64,000 nt of DNA from the NCBI GenBank assembly GCA_964443525.1, contig CAYUCY010000002.1, positions 1 through 64,000 on the forward strand, in the 5' to 3' direction. Under the pieces are notes generated by a model. That model saw nothing but the letters and a program-made list of their open reading frames with translations, was not told the DNA's origin and did not search any database. Positions within the stretch are counted from its first letter, which is position 1, and every line of letters starts with the position of its first letter. The stretch comes from CAYUCY01 sp964443525. Its GTDB lineage: Bacteria > Pseudomonadota > Alphaproteobacteria > Caedimonadales > Caedimonadaceae. The position numbers were made by a program, and so were the translations under genes. Of this stretch, positions 33,760 through 42,326 are shown piece by piece.

Positions 33760-34803
33760 TTAAGCTACTGACTTTTGAAGTGTCTCTCTCGGAACGCCTT
33801 GGGTTGTCGAGTACTCAAAGTGCCAGACTTCGCCTGGATAAACGATCTCGCGAGCTCTGTGGGCAGCTTGGGCTGCCTCCGAAAAACCCGTTAAAATAAG
33901 CTTCAGCTTACGGGGATAGGTTGCAATGTCTCCAATTGCAAAAATTCCGGAGGCAGAAGTTTCCATAGTCTCGGGCGAGACGACGAGATGGTTTTTCTCA
34001 AGAGAAAGACCCCACTCGGCAATCGGCCCCAGGTTCATGGAAAGCCCAAAGAAAGGAAGCAGGACATCAGCCTCGAGGTCTTTCGTCTCCCCTTCAAGCG
34101 TTTTAATACGCACCTGCGTTAAACGACCGCCTTTCCCTTTCAAAGCATCCAACTGGTAAGGGACTACGAAGGAGACCTTGCCCGTTGCCGCAAGTGTCTC
34201 CAATTGAGCGACGCTTTCGGGAGCTGCCCTGAACTTAGGCCGACGATGAACGAAATCGATATGTTGCGCGAGAGGAGCTAGATTCAAAGCCCAGTCGACG
34301 GCAGAATCGCCGCCGCCCGCAATAACGATGCGCTTATCCCGAAAATCTTCTTTGTTGGTAACGTAATAAAAGACGGAGTGCCCCTCATACTGCTCGATAT
34401 TTTCAAGGGGCGGACGATTGGGTCCGAAAGCGCCGACGCCTGCTGCGATCATAACGACTTTTGCATCGATTTTTATTCCTTGGCTTGTCGTCACAAGCCA
34501 GCGATCCTCCTTCATTTTTTCAAGGTGAGTCACCTGTTGACCAAGGTGATAAACAGGCTTGAAAGGAGCCGCTTGTACCTTAAGCTGTTCGATGAGCTGT
34601 CCGGCCTCAATCATAGGATATCCGGGAATATCGTAAATAGGCTTTTCTGGATAAAGGGCGGTACACTGACCACCCGCATGATCAAGAGTATCAACTACAT
34701 GACACTTGAGACGCATCATACCGCACTCGAAAACTGCGAAGAGGCCCACGGGTCCAGCACCGACAATTACAACGTCGGTTTTTAGAATCTCGTGACGTGT
34801 CAT
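33760..34803 (-). CDS. Ferredoxin/flavodoxin-NADP+ reductase, thioredoxin-reductase-like
   Basis: FAD enzyme of 347 residues passing electrons between NADPH and ferredoxin, the YumC type found in Bacillus and many alphaproteobacteria. The FAD-binding motif VVIVGAGPVGL opens the protein; GGQCTALYPEKPIYDIPG is the family stretch in place of thioredoxin reductase; the NADPH motif is IAGGGDSAVDWA; the FAD-closing motif is FAIGDIATYPRKLKLI. The thioredoxin-reductase CxxC redox pair is absent, as expected for this group. It lies 20 bases downstream of an MFS gene on the same strand. Confidence 0.92.
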   Translation of the reverse strand: MTRHEILKTDVVIVGAGPVGLFAVFECGMMRLKCHVVDTLDHAGGQCTALYPEKPIYDIPGYPMIEAGQLIEQLKVQAAPFKPVYHLGQQVTHLEKMKEDRWLVTTSQGIKIDAKVVMIAAGVGAFGPNRPPLENIEQYEGHSVFYYVTNKEDFRDKRIVIAGGGDSAVDWALNLAPLAQHIDFVHRRPKFRAAPESVAQLETLAATGKVSFVVPYQLDALKGKGGRLTQVRIKTLEGETKDLEADVLLPFFGLSMNLGPIAEWGLSLEKNHLVVSPETMETSASGIFAIGDIATYPRKLKLILTGFSEAAQAAHRAREIVYPGEVWHFEYSTTQGVPRETLQKSVA

Positions 34804-34823
34804 GGATCTTATTCCTCTGATTT

Positions 34824-36026
34824 TTATTGCTGTTTCGAGCTTTTTATCATAGGCAAAAGCAATAAAGCAAGTCCTGCAATCAGAGCGCTTATGATAAAGG
34901 CATGAGCTTTACTGTATTCATGATCCAAATAACCTGTCAAATTATTGCTGAGCAAAAGAGCAATCCCTATCAAAAGATAGTAAATCCCAAAGGCCGTGCC
35001 GCGTACTTCTCGCCGTGTCGTGTCCGAAACTTTTGTGAGGAGAAGACTTTGGGTCATCCCCATCTGAAGTCCCCAAAGACTGGCGCCGATCAAGACGGGG
35101 ATTTTACCGGTGCAAAAGGCAAAAACCATGTTTGCGGCAATCGTTAGTGAAAAGCCCAAGCCGATAAAGTATCGCCGATCAATGCGATCCGACAAACGGC
35201 CGATGGGAAAGGCAGAAAGCATTGCAAAGAGATTTTGCATAATCATGACAATGATTGTCTCGTGCTCGGTATAACCGGCGGCGCTGGCCTTTAAAATCAT
35301 GAAGGCTCCACTATAGTTTGAAAGCATAAAAACAAAGGCGATCAAGACGACTTTCCAATAATCCCTGGTCATCTCTCTCATATAGAAGAGGTACTCTCTA
35401 AATTTGGGTCCCGTTGATTCTGTGACGGAAATCGGAGAGTCCTTCACGAAAAAGATGAGCGTGAGAACTGCTAAAATGGGGGGGATGCAGGCGACTTTAA
35501 AAACAAAGGCAAAGTCAGCCCCTGTTTCTTTTAAAAGATACCAGACGACAAACGCGCCGATAAAAGATCCTGTCATTGTTAAAGTTTGGCGTAAGCCGTA
35601 ACAAGCCCCCTTAAGTTCTTTCGGCGCCAAGTCTCCGACGAGGGCTTCGCGAGGGGTCGCTTGCAAGCCGTTACTGATCCGATCCAAGATCCGTCCCGTA
35701 ACGATCATACCTACCGTCTTGCCGATGGCAAAGAAGGGCCTTGAAAAGGCCGCGAGTCCATAGGCGATTAGCAAAAGCAACTTGCGCCTTCTGAAATAAT
35801 CACTGATCACGCCAGAGCCGATACGCATCAACTGAGAGATAAATTCAACGATTCCCTCATAAAAGCCGAGGGTAAACGTCGTAATGCCGAGCACGCTCGT
35901 AAGATAAATAGGGGTAAGACTGAAAATGATGATAGAGGAGAGGTTAATTAGCAAGGAGACGAACCCGAGCCCCCAAATGCTTCTTGGAATGGAAAAAAAG
36001 AAAACTGAAATGCGTCTTGCGAGCAT
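34824..36026 (-). CDS. Major facilitator superfamily transporter
   Basis: Twelve-helix carrier of 400 residues. The loop between helices 2 and 3 reads SGVISDYFRRRKLLLL, a variant motif A, and RILDRISNGLQATPREALV is typical of the branch. The N-terminus SIPRSIWGLGFVSLLINLSS is characteristic of a family of MFS proteins in alphaproteobacteria. The substrate is unknown. It probably shares a transcript with the ferredoxin reductase gene 20 bases downstream, but a functional link is not obvious. Confidence 0.88.
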   Translation of the reverse strand: MLARRISVFFFSIPRSIWGLGFVSLLINLSSIIIFSLTPIYLTSVLGITTFTLGFYEGIVEFISQLMRIGSGVISDYFRRRKLLLLIAYGLAAFSRPFFAIGKTVGMIVTGRILDRISNGLQATPREALVGDLAPKELKGACYGLRQTLTMTGSFIGAFVVWYLLKETGADFAFVFKVACIPPILAVLTLIFFVKDSPISVTESTGPKFREYLFYMREMTRDYWKVVLIAFVFMLSNYSGAFMILKASAAGYTEHETIIVMIMQNLFAMLSAFPIGRLSDRIDRRYFIGLGFSLTIAANMVFAFCTGKIPVLIGASLWGLQMGMTQSLLLTKVSDTTRREVRGTAFGIYYLLIGIALLLSNNLTGYLDHEYSKAHAFIISALIAGLALLLLPMIKSSKQQ

Positions 36027-36089
36027 TGTAAAAGTCCGACAGCTCTGTTCAATTGAAACTCGGTCTAGAATACGACGTCGAGGAAGATT

Positions 36090-36106
36090 CTAGGAAAACA
36101 TCCTAG
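36090..36106. repeat. Short inverted repeat
   Basis: CTAGGA (36090-36095) and TCCTAG (36101-36106) around AAACA, in the 145-base gap upstream of the MFS gene. It could be an operator for that gene or part of a weak terminator for the small secreted protein. Confidence 0.35.
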
Positions 36107-36171
36107 CAAAAATCTGTCCGGCATTGCCAGCCTTTTTTGAAAGAGAGAGGAGATCTCTGATTTTGATCTTC

Positions 36172-36555
36172 TTACTGAGCCTCTAGCCTAATTTTCGTAT
36201 CACCTTCCCAAAGAGTAAACACGAGCCTTCGAACTCCTTGAGGAATATTTTGATTGAGAAGAGTGCCCATCAATGTATTTACCCTTTGATGAAAAGCGTT
36301 ATGTCCGCCTAAGTTATAGGCAATACAAGAAACAGAGTCATAATCAAAGCAATCGTGAGTTTGGGTAAACCCTTCCTGAGCATTAGAGCAATGGACTCCT
36401 ATCGACTTCTTCAACTCGCCCTTCGAGAAAAAAGAAAAATCGACCATCATGGCTGGTCTAAAGTCACGTTGATTGTCGAACGCTATGGTCACTTGAGACG
36501 CACATACGTGAAAAGAGGCGGTTAAGCCTAAAATCATTAAGGATAAGTATTTCAA
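36172..36555 (-). CDS. Small secreted protein of unknown function
   Basis: A 127-residue protein with a signal peptide (MKYLSLMILGLTASFHVCA, cleavage probably before SQ). The mature part has three cysteines (GVHCSN, HDCFD, VSCIA) and no membrane segment. No family recognised. The start codon is TTG at 36555, inside the stop of the 4-hydroxyphenylpyruvate dioxygenase gene (TTGA overlap), and a near-perfect AAGGAGG lies 5 bases ahead, in the end of that gene. Translation coupling is therefore likely. Why a secreted protein is coupled to tyrosine catabolism is unclear. Confidence 0.7.
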   Translation of the reverse strand: MKYLSLMILGLTASFHVCASQVTIAFDNQRDFRPAMMVDFSFFSKGELKKSIGVHCSNAQEGFTQTHDCFDYDSVSCIAYNLGGHNAFHQRVNTLMGTLLNQNIPQGVRRLVFTLWEGDTKIRLEAQ

Positions 36556-37501
36556 GGTAGCCTCCTTCTTGTTGTATTTTTTTGTTCCCTCTCAACGGCT
36601 TCGAACAGGGCCGTTATGTTTTTCTCACCGAATCCTTCATGATCAATGCGCTGAACAATTTCAGCAAAAGCACCGCCGAGCAGTGGACGGGTGAAAATCT
36701 GGAAAAGAAAAGAAGACGTATCCTCCCTTTCCTCCCAATCCAGAAGGATACCCGATTCCTTCGCCTTGTCAACAAGCGTATCGGATATATCATTTTGATT
36801 TTTAAGATTTTTATAATAACTTTCAGGAATATCATAGAGTTGAATACCTTCTCTACGAATGGGAGGCATATAAGAAAAAATATCCGTGACGGAAAAAGCG
36901 AGATGTTGGAGCCCTTCCCCTTTCTATCCTTTATAAAGGTATTGATTTGAGACTCTTTCTCGTCGGACTCATTGATAACGAGGCGAAAAGCGCCGCAGGG
37001 AGAAAGAATGCTTGATCCCGTAAACCCTGTTTGTTTTCCCCGAATCGAAAAGGTTGTCTGACGTTTAAACCCGAAAAGAGTCTCCATAAGATCGCACCAT
37101 TTCTCTCGTGTACCAAAAACAACGTTAAGCGCCAAATGATCAATACTTTGAAGAGGGCCCGCAGCACTGAAAGAAGGTGTCCAATCTTGAGGCAGAAGAG
37201 TGATTCGAACCGTGTCCATCAATTCAAGCATGGGTCGCCCTCCCTTGCTTGAGACTGTGATACCTGACTGAAGCGCTTTTTTGAGGATCAGGTCGATGTT
37301 TCCCACTTTAAGACCAAATCCCGTTAGTCCAGAACCGTGATGATCTAAGAACCCTCTCCCTTCTTCCGGAGGAATGGTTAAAAGGCAGACATCCTCCGAT
37401 ACAAAACAGTTTTCATCGGGGGATGCAGTCAACCCCATTGTCTGCCAGGTCTTTGAGAGGGTTGTCGGGTCAGTGGTTACATATTCAATAAATGCCAGCA
37501 T
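36552..37501 (-). pseudogene. 4-hydroxyphenylpyruvate dioxygenase-like, frameshifted
   Basis: Fe(II) dioxygenase of the vicinal-oxygen-chelate fold that converts 4-hydroxyphenylpyruvate to homogentisate in tyrosine breakdown. The first part contains QSIDHLALNV (first metal His) and continues to FIKDRKGKG; the remainder, LQHLAFSV (second His), MPPIRREGIQLYDIPESYY in pieces and FLFQIFTRPLLGGAFAEIVQR (Glu ligand), is in another frame. Adding one G to the G4 run at 36917-36920 (C on the plus strand) joins them into 316 residues without other lesions. A homopolymer read error is a real possibility. If real, the enzyme loses two metal ligands. Confidence 0.82.
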
Positions 37502-37569
37502 TGATCTCTATCACCTCTGAGCTTATCAGGAGGTACCTTAACAAAAAAAGCCTCGCAAGGAAAAGAAAG

Positions 37570-38013
37570 TTAAAGAGAGTCTTCCCCTTTTCTGCGGGAT
37601 ACCTTTCGCCATAACTTAAAATGCGGCAAAGACAAAAAGATCAGAATGATCAGAGTCGTGAGAATAGAAATGACATACATATCAAAGGCGATGGCGAGCC
37701 CAACGCTCGCCGAGCACCAGAGAGTTGCAGCTGTTGTGAGCCCTTTAATCACGCCGTGTTCGCGAAAAATAACACCAATACAAATAAAACCGATGCCCGA
37801 GACAATTTGGGCGGCAATGCGACCCGGGTCTCCGAACCCTATGTGGGCGGAAATAAGGCCAAAGACGCAAGACCCTAAAGCCATCAGACCGAAAGTACGA
37901 ATCCCTGCTTCATGCCCTGCTTTCTCCCGCTCAAAGCCGATCAAGCCTCCCAAAGCAAAAGCTAGGATGATCTTTACAGAGAGCTTGAGTTCAAAAAGCC
38001 ATTCCACGTCCAT
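37570..38013 (-). CDS. MgtC/SapB family membrane protein
   Basis: Inner-membrane protein of 147 residues with about four to five helices. The MgtC core is clear: ALGGLIGFEREKAGHEAGIRTFGLMALGSC in pieces, SGIGFICIGVIF and GLTTAATLWCSASVGLA. MgtC is known from Salmonella and Mycobacterium as a factor for survival in macrophages and low magnesium, where it inhibits the F1Fo ATPase; the shorter SapB-like proteins without the C-terminal soluble domain, like this one, are less well understood. It lies 15 bases after terC. Confidence 0.88.
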   Translation of the reverse strand: MDVEWLFELKLSVKIILAFALGGLIGFEREKAGHEAGIRTFGLMALGSCVFGLISAHIGFGDPGRIAAQIVSGIGFICIGVIFREHGVIKGLTTAATLWCSASVGLAIAFDMYVISILTTLIILIFLSLPHFKLWRKVSRRKGEDSL

Positions 38014-38028
38014 AGGGGCAATCCTCTT

Positions 38029-39033
38029 TTATTTTTTCTTCCTTTTTATTCTCTTTGGAGTACTACCGGGGACCCATCCCGTCAGGGCCGCTTCTTTTTC
38101 TTCCACACCGACCATACCTCGGGATTTAATCCAAGACAAGATCATGGACCCCGTGAGAAGAAAAGCCGTTGCAATGAGGGCATAATGAGTCGGGATGAAG
38201 CCTTCTCCGAAGATATCGTTCAGAATCATCTTGAGACCGATCATAATCAGGATCAAAGAAAGCCCATACTTCAAATAAATGAAACGGTGAATAATGTCAG
38301 CTAAAGCAAAATAGAGAGCTCTCAATCCTAGGATAGCAAATACATTCGAAGTGTAGACGATGAAGGGATCCTTCGAGACCGCAAAAATGGCGGGAATCGA
38401 GTCAACAGCAAAAACGAGGTCACTGATCTCTATCAAAATGAGAACGGCAAAAAGAGGTGTAAAATGAAAGTGTCCTTTTTCACGAACCCAGAAATGATTG
38501 TCACGATAGTCCGAGGTGATGGGAAGATATCGGTGAAGCCATTTAATCACTTTGTTGTTATTAAGGTCCGGCTTGACGTTAATCGCCCATAACATTTTAA
38601 TACCGGTGAGCATCAAGAACCCGCCGAAAAGGAAGATAACCAAATGAAAAGATTCAATAAGCGCACTTCCTGTAATGATCAGGCTCGCACGCATGACAAG
38701 AGCCCCCAAAATACCCCAAAAGAGGACACGATGTTGATATTTAGGGGGCACCTGAAAATGCGTAAAGATCAAAACAAAGACGAAGATATTATCAACACTT
38801 AAGCTTTTCTCAATCAGGTATCCGGTCAGGAACTCAGTTCCTCTTTGGATGCCCATAAAGTGAAAAATGCCCCATCCAAAAAGAAGACCGATGACCATAT
38901 AAAAAGCTGAAAGACCTAGGGCTTCTTTGATGTGAATCGTATGCTGCCTTCGATGAAGAACCCCGAGATCAAAGGCAAGAAGCATAAGAATAAAAAAATT
39001 AAATAGAACCCAAGCCCACCACGGATGTGACAC
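38029..39033 (-). CDS. TerC/Alx family membrane protein
   Basis: Integral membrane protein of 334 residues with about nine helices. Acidic membrane motifs EKSLSVDNIFVFVLIF and ISDLVFAVDSIPAIFAVS are the family hallmarks. TerC/Alx proteins are implicated in manganese export and metal loading of exported proteins; in E. coli alx is controlled by a pH- and manganese-responsive RNA. No such leader is obvious here. It lies between the assembly operon (22 bases upstream) and mgtC. Confidence 0.9.
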   Translation of the reverse strand: MSHPWWAWVLFNFFILMLLAFDLGVLHRRQHTIHIKEALGLSAFYMVIGLLFGWGIFHFMGIQRGTEFLTGYLIEKSLSVDNIFVFVLIFTHFQVPPKYQHRVLFWGILGALVMRASLIITGSALIESFHLVIFLFGGFLMLTGIKMLWAINVKPDLNNNKVIKWLHRYLPITSDYRDNHFWVREKGHFHFTPLFAVLILIEISDLVFAVDSIPAIFAVSKDPFIVYTSNVFAILGLRALYFALADIIHRFIYLKYGLSLILIMIGLKMILNDIFGEGFIPTHYALIATAFLLTGSMILSWIKSRGMVGVEEKEAALTGWVPGSTPKRIKRKKK

Positions 39034-39054
39034 GAAAAATTCCCTTTTTTCTTT

Positions 39055-39432
39055 TTAGTCTACTGGGTCTAAGTGGCCTTGGCTAGGGACTTCTTGGAAA
39101 GTGTTTTGAGAGAGCCTCGGCGTTAAGATAAGAGAACCTCCTTCGGATTTTAAGCGAACTTCTTGTCTTGATACGTGAAGGATTTGATAGCGTGGATCGC
39201 ACTCGTTGGGTGTGCATTTCTTTCCATTTATCCATAGACACCAGTTAGAGGGAGAGAAAAAAAGAAGCCCCGAAAGAATGGGACCCGTCTCTTCGAGCCT
39301 CTCCTGATTCGGTTGCATCTGACCAAGATAGTCCAATACTTGCGCCTCTTCTTCTCGTGAGAAAAGAAGGGAGAGAGCCTGTGTTTCACACGTCCAAAAC
39401 AGGAGAACCAGAGTATGAACAAGAGCTCTCAT
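39055..39432 (-). CDS. PilP-like small secreted protein of the assembly operon
   Basis: A 125-residue protein with a signal peptide (cleavage likely after TQA). The middle reads GLLFFSPSNWCLWINGKKCTP, followed by YQILHVSRQEVRL, resembling the small periplasmic components seen at the end of such operons, whose domain (wxLWxNG, then VxxxxVxL) is shared with PilP/GspC-like proteins. Three cysteines in the mature part may form a disulfide. Last gene of the operon; it overlaps the PilO/GspM-like gene by 4 bases. Confidence 0.6.
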   Translation of the reverse strand: MRALVHTLVLLFWTCETQALSLLFSREEEAQVLDYLGQMQPNQERLEETGPILSGLLFFSPSNWCLWINGKKCTPNECDPRYQILHVSRQEVRLKSEGGSLILTPRLSQNTFQEVPSQGHLDPVD

Positions 39433-39980
39433 GGTTCTTCCCCGTAAGTCGTCAAGGTAAGACGTACCTCGGCACGTGTTTTTGAGGTTACGGGGTTACC
39501 AGCATCAGGATCGTCTTCCCGATCCACATACAGGGCTTCTATTTTTTTGGCACCCCAAGGCTGTTTTTCGAGGTCTTCAATAAATTCGAAAATAAGACGG
39601 TCGAGCGGGCTTTTAAGAGAGAGATGAAGGGTATATGTTACCATTTTTTTGTGAAGAGATTCTTTCCTCGGTTCAAACTGAGTGATTTGGGCTTCTACAA
39701 AAGGATGGATTTGCTTTAAGGCTTTTAAACTTTCCCGAATTTTTTTTCGGGTTATTGGTTGAATAAATCCGGCCTGCTCGGCCTCTTGAAAAAGAATCTG
39801 GTCATCGGCAGCCTTGCTTTTGTGTGAAGAGGCGATCGCCTCCTCTTCTTTGAGTCGGAAAAGATCTTGTTGAAGGCCTCGGAGCGAATCCTCCAACCGA
39901 TCGTTTTTAAGAATGAGAAAGAAAAGAAGACAGGAAAAGAATACGCCCTGAAGAATCATAAGGACGGGATTACGAATCAT
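39429..39980 (-). CDS. PilO/GspM-like inner-membrane protein
   Basis: Bitopic protein of 183 residues: one N-terminal membrane helix (about 8-25), a coiled coil (about 28-60), then a ferredoxin-like periplasmic domain. This is the layout of PilO and GspM, which form the inner-membrane platform. It overlaps the GspL/PilN-like gene by 11 bases upstream and the PilP-like gene by 4 bases downstream. Sequence similarity to named families is too low to prove; the call rests on topology and context. Confidence 0.6.
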   Translation of the reverse strand: MIRNPVLMILQGVFFSCLLFFLILKNDRLEDSLRGLQQDLFRLKEEEAIASSHKSKAADDQILFQEAEQAGFIQPITRKKIRESLKALKQIHPFVEAQITQFEPRKESLHKKMVTYTLHLSLKSPLDRLIFEFIEDLEKQPWGAKKIEALYVDREDDPDAGNPVTSKTRAEVRLTLTTYGEEP

Positions 39981-41127
39981 CTTTTGTCTCCGTTAGGTGA
40001 ACGATGATCGTTTCAAGTTCTGAACTTTCACTCTCAATCACCTCAATTGAACTTCGAAAGGTTTGAAATGATCTTTTCAAAAGGTTTTTGAGTTTGGAGG
40101 GAGACTCTTCATCGAGTGCCTCTGTCCTGAAAGTCAAAGAGATCTCGTCGCCTCTGTTTTCCCAAATAACCTCATTCAAATACCACACGGGTCGAAGAGA
40201 GGCCTCGAGTTTTTGAAAAGATTCCTTCCAAGGATTCCCTAATCTCACCTCTTTCCAGACCTTAGCAATTGAACGAAGTTCCACGGAAGACATGCCTCCG
40301 GCCTTCTCCAAAAGGGGTTTTATTTTTTGTGTGGCCTCCGCCAAGAATTGTCTCGTGCGAGATGTCTCATCGCTCAAGGATAAATAAGTATAGCCTTGCC
40401 AAAGATTAAGAAGAATTAGGAGAGGTAAAATTGATACTTTTGTAAAACGAAACAGAGTGAGTAAGAGGGGGACCTGAAAGAAAGCTCTTTTCCGACGGGA
40501 GAGATTCAGAGTTTTTTTCTTAGGAAGAAGGTCAAGAATTTTCTCGAAAAGAGACGCGTTAAACGAAAGGCTCGTATAACGGTCGATTGTGACATGATGA
40601 TGTTTTTCGAGATATCGTCTGAAAGCATCCCAGTCGATTTCAGGAGTGTTAGTGGATTGAAGGGCAAAGGGCAACCCGCTTTTAAACGCGATGAAGCTCC
40701 CTTCTTTTGAAGGCCCCTGAAAATGAACGCAAAAAAGCTCATCTGCTTTTTTGAGCAGGGCCGGCAGCAAGCTCTCCAGAAGAAAAACTTTTGAGAAGAA
40801 AGAAGAAGTTTCAACTGTAAAAGCGTTTTCAGACACGGAAACCCCACGAAAGACAAATCCGTTACCCTCTTTTTTAAGAGAACAGGTAAAAAGAGTATCT
40901 TCTCTGAAATGCTTTTTCTGAAGTCTTTTGAAGAGGATAGGTTTATCGAGACGTTGCAAGAGAGGAAAAGGCTCGACAATGATTTTCAACGGGACACCTG
41001 AGAGAAAGGCAAGCGTGTCGTCCTCGGGTCTTGTTACCCTTAAAGAATCTATGGGTACAAGCTTTTTTTGATGTTTCTCATAAAGAAAACTTTCCTTAGG
41101 AGTAACCAAAAAAATAGTCTGCTTCAT
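39970..41127 (-). CDS. GspL/PilM-PilN-like inner-membrane protein
   Basis: A 385-residue protein. Residues 1-215 would be an actin-like cytoplasmic domain (GspL N-terminal type), a membrane helix is near 235-255, and a periplasmic domain with coiled coil follows, ending in a ferredoxin-like fold. It lies between the GspF homologue (4-base overlap, ATGA type) and the PilO/GspM-like gene, exactly where GspL or PilM-PilN sits. The call is mainly from topology and gene order. Confidence 0.62.
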   Translation of the reverse strand: MKQTIFLVTPKESFLYEKHQKKLVPIDSLRVTRPEDDTLAFLSGVPLKIIVEPFPLLQRLDKPILFKRLQKKHFREDTLFTCSLKKEGNGFVFRGVSVSENAFTVETSSFFSKVFLLESLLPALLKKADELFCVHFQGPSKEGSFIAFKSGLPFALQSTNTPEIDWDAFRRYLEKHHHVTIDRYTSLSFNASLFEKILDLLPKKKTLNLSRRKRAFFQVPLLLTLFRFTKVSILPLLILLNLWQGYTYLSLSDETSRTRQFLAEATQKIKPLLEKAGGMSSVELRSIAKVWKEVRLGNPWKESFQKLEASLRPVWYLNEVIWENRGDEISLTFRTEALDEESPSKLKNLLKRSFQTFRSSIEVIESESSELETIIVHLTETKDDS

Positions 41128-42326
41128 CCGTCGAGTCGTCCCAGTTGATCATAAACGGGTAGAAAAACGGAAAAAGCAACCCATGCCAACACAAGTCCCG
41201 TAATCCCGATCAAAGCAGGTTCGATGAAAGTCATCACTCTTTTCAAATTCTCATTCTGTTCTTTTTCCAAAAGTCGAACGGCGGCGTCCAACATTTCCGG
41301 AAGCGTCCCGGCCTTCTCTCCCGCTTTCATCAAACGCAGTGTATGGGAAGATAAAAAAAGAGCCGCCTCAAAGGCCTGAGAAAGAAGCGTTCCTTCATGA
41401 ACCTGTGTTTGAATTTTCTTGAGCTTTTCCCGAATTTCCAGATTCGGTGAAAGCTGAAGAAGCTCTTCAAGAGCCTCCCATAAGGGCACTTTATAAGTCA
41501 ACATAAGAGCGAGAGCAGCCAGGAGATGAATCGAGATCTGACGTCGTATGAGAGATCCTAAAAGAGGGATTTCAAGAAGTTTTTGATGAACCCAGGCTTT
41601 AAAAACGGTCGAATTCTTATAAAAAGAGAAGAAGAAACAGAAGGCGACCCCAACTAGAGAGACGCAACCCCAAAAAAGAAGGCTTGCGTGATGGCTGATA
41701 AAGAAAAGGAGACGGGTCGTCCAAACGACCTCCTGTTGATTCTGCAACAGCAGACCTTCAAGAGCGGGAATCACATGAAGAAAAAGGACAAAAAGAAGAA
41801 GAGACACGCAAAAAAAAGCGATGAGAGGGTATCTGAAGGCACTCCGCATTTTTGCTTTGAGATCCGAGAACTGCGTGAAAGAAAGACTTAAGTGAGCTAT
41901 AATATCAGGGAGTGCTCCCGTCCTCTCTCCAACCCGAAGAAGAGGACCTGTTAATGGGCCGAATAAAAGTCGGTGCCGACCCGCGGCTTCATGAAGGCTT
42001 TTTCCTTCTTCGAGATCAACCAAAACCGTCTCCAAAACGGGGAAAAAAGAGGTCTGCGCAAAATGATCCCGGAGCGCCCGGAGCGTTTCCTGCAGAGAAA
42101 GTCCTGAGTTCAAAAACATGGAAAAAAGAGAAAAAAACTGAGGCAACGGGGACTTAACGGAGAAGAAAGAGGTGTGGCGCGTCTCATGTACTCGGAGAGG
42201 CACAAGATTAGCCTTTTCAAGAAGGGCTTCGATTTCGAAAGTCGACTGTCCACAAAGTATACTCTTATGTTTTTTACCTCTCATATCAAGAGCGTGATAT
42301 CGAAAAGACTTAAGAGAGGTCATCAT
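41124..42326 (-). CDS. GspF/PilC-like type II secretion platform protein
   Basis: Polytopic inner-membrane platform protein of 400 residues with two T2SSF repeats: the first about residues 60-190 with a helix near 165-185, the second about 265-390. Conserved stretches are FLNSGLSLQETLRALRDH, HAGERTGALPDIIAHLS-like GERTGALPDIIAHLS, and GEKAGTLPEMLDAAV in the second repeat, followed by a terminal helix. It anchors the assembly ATPase. It overlaps gspE by 17 bases and the next gene by 4. Confidence 0.88.
   Translation of the reverse strand: MMTSLKSFRYHALDMRGKKHKSILCGQSTFEIEALLEKANLVPLRVHETRHTSFFSVKSPLPQFFSLFSMFLNSGLSLQETLRALRDHFAQTSFFPVLETVLVDLEEGKSLHEAAGRHRLLFGPLTGPLLRVGERTGALPDIIAHLSLSFTQFSDLKAKMRSAFRYPLIAFFCVSLLLFVLFLHVIPALEGLLLQNQQEVVWTTRLLFFISHHASLLFWGCVSLVGVAFCFFFSFYKNSTVFKAWVHQKLLEIPLLGSLIRRQISIHLLAALALMLTYKVPLWEALEELLQLSPNLEIREKLKKIQTQVHEGTLLSQAFEAALFLSSHTLRLMKAGEKAGTLPEMLDAAVRLLEKEQNENLKRVMTFIEPALIGITGLVLAWVAFSVFLPVYDQLGRLDG

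Noticed and set aside
36614..36900. C-terminal extension of the dioxygenase frame (ICLPFVEKVF... onward)
   Set aside because: It is the wrong-frame continuation after the G4 frameshift; the genuine C-terminus is in the adjacent frame.
37646..38185. 179-codon plus-strand frame spanning mgtC and the end of terC
   Set aside because: Antisense to two clear membrane protein genes; composition (proline/lysine/serine) is typical of a shadow frame.
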